Shown in pieces: positions 62,901-64,000 of a stretch of DNA of 64,000 bases. The translations under genes were made by a program, and so were the position numbers. How positions within the stretch are numbered: position 1 is the first letter of the stretch; the number at the start of each line of letters is the position of its first letter. The DNA is from Apostichopus japonicus (lineage: Eukaryota; Echinodermata; Holothuroidea; Aspidochirotida; Stichopodidae). The notes below the pieces were generated by a model. It saw only the letters and a program-made list of their open reading frames with translations, did not search any database and was not told the DNA's origin. Location of the stretch: the NCBI RefSeq assembly GCF_037975245.1, contig NC_092569.1, positions 16,042,001-16,106,000 of the forward strand. Reading direction: 5' to 3'.

Positions 62901-64000
62901 TCCACCCCTCCCCTCGAAGCTTGTGCGCCCCCCTCACCACCACCTTCCCCTACCCCATTATTCAGAGTGAAGCCTCATCCGCATCCCCTCCTTACTATAC
63001 TTAACGTAGACAGTAAACATCATATAACTTACATTGCGATTCGGCACTGCGACACTTTGCCTCCTGTTGACTACACCAGTCGTTTTCTTCATTAATCTCG
63101 GGCTAGCATTCCCATAAGATATAGCAGGTTGGGAGTCCCTACGTGTCTTGGAGTCCAATGCTTGTTGAAGTGATATCCCTACACCTGTGGCTCCTGGCGC
63201 TTGTACTTGCAAATGGCGTTTATTCGATTTAGCAGCCATAGCTTCATTTAGGGACATTGCCATGTCGTCTGCTCCAGCGGTCCTTTGTTGCGTCTTTCCC
63301 GCCATTGCCTGGGATAAGTTCATTGCCAAATTCCCCTTCTGCTTACTCATATCCATTGGCTGTTCCGTGTGTTGTCGAGATTTATTATGCATTGCGGATT
63401 CCAAGTTTGGTATTACACCTAATACACAAATACACAGCATCAAATAATAGTAACATTGTCTCACAGTTTTGTTGAAATCTCAACTCACCTATTCATATAT
63501 CATTGTTTAAAGCCTAAATACATTTAACTTTTTAAATTATGATAACAACCATATTTCATTTACTCCTACATTGAAATAGCTGAAACACGATAAGCGAACA
63601 CATATGTTGATAAATGGTTTTACTGTTTACTATATAAAAGTTGTTCATTCCATTTCGTATGTAAATTAATGTATATTAATTTACACTACATTAAAAATAA
63701 TTATTAAACATGAAACATGGTAAAGTGTAAATACATTACATTAATACAAGACCAAACAATGTATGAATTACTCTCCAATTATCGACATCTGTTTATTTAC
63801 AGACTGGTGTAGCAGATTTTTAAAATTATTTACTATTCTATAGATATCTTATAATATCATCCATATGTTGTAGTCCTGCATAATAACATCGCCAGAGTTC
63901 GTAAGATTCATTTCGACCGGAATAAAGGCTGAGGGAGAACTTACCGCTGGGAGGAGCAGTGGCGGCAGATGCCATTTTCGACCTCATTGCGGCATCTAGA
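56916..64000 (-). CDS. STYK1/NOK-like tyrosine pseudokinase, partial
   Basis: Nine minus-strand exons join in phase: 64000-63945 (5' end off the window), 63418-63033, 62560-62395, 61650-61540, 60588-60425, 59042-58935, 58431-58320, 57412-57316 and 57015-56916 (ends at a donor; last exon not found). The first two exons encode a Lys/Gln/Met-rich region with five L-x-x-A-M/L-x-x-K repeats. The kinase domain follows: the loop [12 protein letters not shown] with the ATP-site lysine, [11 protein letters not shown] (helix C), [14 protein letters not shown] (hinge), HGDLTCRN in place of HRDLAARN, and [10 protein letters not shown] where KISDFGLAR is expected. It ends with [20 protein letters not shown] and [16 protein letters not shown]. 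Known: vertebrate STYK1 also has HGD, lacks DFG and has a C/S-G-x-x-G-P-I loop. Loss of the DFG aspartate predicts weak or no catalysis. It may instead be another diverged receptor kinase; the membrane segment, if any, lies outside the window. Confidence 0.8.
57648..58200 (+). mobile_element. TTAA-type MITE, copy 5, interrupted
   Basis: The left part 57648-57957 and the right part ~58144-58200 match the family. They are split by a ~185-bp AT-rich insert that begins GACAATGATGACAATGAAAC and whose class I do not recognise. It lies in a kinase intron, antisense to the gene. Confidence 0.75.
60651..61016 (+). mobile_element. tRNA-derived SINE, full length
   Basis: The head has A box TGGTCAAGTGGTTAAGG and B box GGTTCGAGCCC. 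It is followed by ATTGCGTTGTGTCCTTGGGC, a body, a GCGCTATATAAGAACTATTA box-and-tail and an AT-rich extension to 61180. It shares its central block and tail with the SINE at 45191. It lies in a kinase intron. Confidence 0.8.
61285..61440. repeat. ~20-bp minisatellite (TCCCTCTATATATTAAACCC)
   Basis: About eight imperfect copies, directly after an AT-rich stretch of ATTATATATTAAATT words (61016-61165), both in a kinase intron. Confidence 0.8.

Overview
The window looks like a piece of an invertebrate deuterostome nuclear genome, most likely an echinoderm (a sea cucumber or relative is my best guess, not proven). The reasons are split genes with GT-AG introns, a fibrinogen-related lectin-like gene of a kind common in echinoderms and amphioxus, tRNA-derived SINEs, 5'-truncated LINE copies, hAT-like and TTAA-flanked MITEs, and long (TA)n and poly-G tracts. 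Four protein-coding genes were assembled exon by exon. Splice sites and reading phases agree at every joined exon.

Layout. (1) 502-3458, + strand: the last three exons of a LAPTM4-family lysosomal membrane protein, with its 5' part off the left edge. (2) 8203-18293, + strand: a complete-looking eight-exon secreted fibrinogen-related protein of about 575 aa. Its order is signal peptide, a fibrinogen domain lacking its C-terminal third, TIL, TILa, EGF-like, then a full fibrinogen domain. A 110-bp satellite array and (TA)n tracts lie in its introns. (3) 18.3-27.9 kb: a gene-free mobile-element nest made of TTAA MITEs and several hAT-like elements, one inserted inside a MITE with a perfect 8-bp target duplication. 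(4) 27979-45995, + strand: a seven-exon, 552-aa homologue of metadherin/LYRIC (MTDH). Its 9.4-kb first intron carries a truncated RTE-like LINE, a MITE and a probable unclassified DNA transposon. (5) 46-56.9 kb: no protein gene seen. It holds a U2-snRNA-headed retroinsertion with 17-bp target duplications, SINEs and minisatellites. (6) 56916-64000, - strand: nine exons of a STYK1/NOK-like tyrosine (pseudo)kinase whose 5' end runs off the right edge.

How the parts relate. From memory, LAPTM4B and MTDH are close neighbours on human chromosome 8q22, so finding LAPTM4 and MTDH homologues within 25 kb here, on the same strand, points to ancient microsynteny and supports both calls. The fibrinogen gene between them is a probable innate-immune or adhesion protein with an unusual architecture. 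The kinase is a signalling-type gene with degraded catalytic motifs and an N-terminal array of short repeats. Nothing suggests that these genes form one pathway.

The least explained signals are the U2-headed insertion at 49.2 kb, the dispersed exact 15-17-mer inside the 31.6-34.2 kb element, the half fibrinogen domain plus TIL insert, and the L-x-x-A-M-x-x-K repeats ahead of the pseudokinase.
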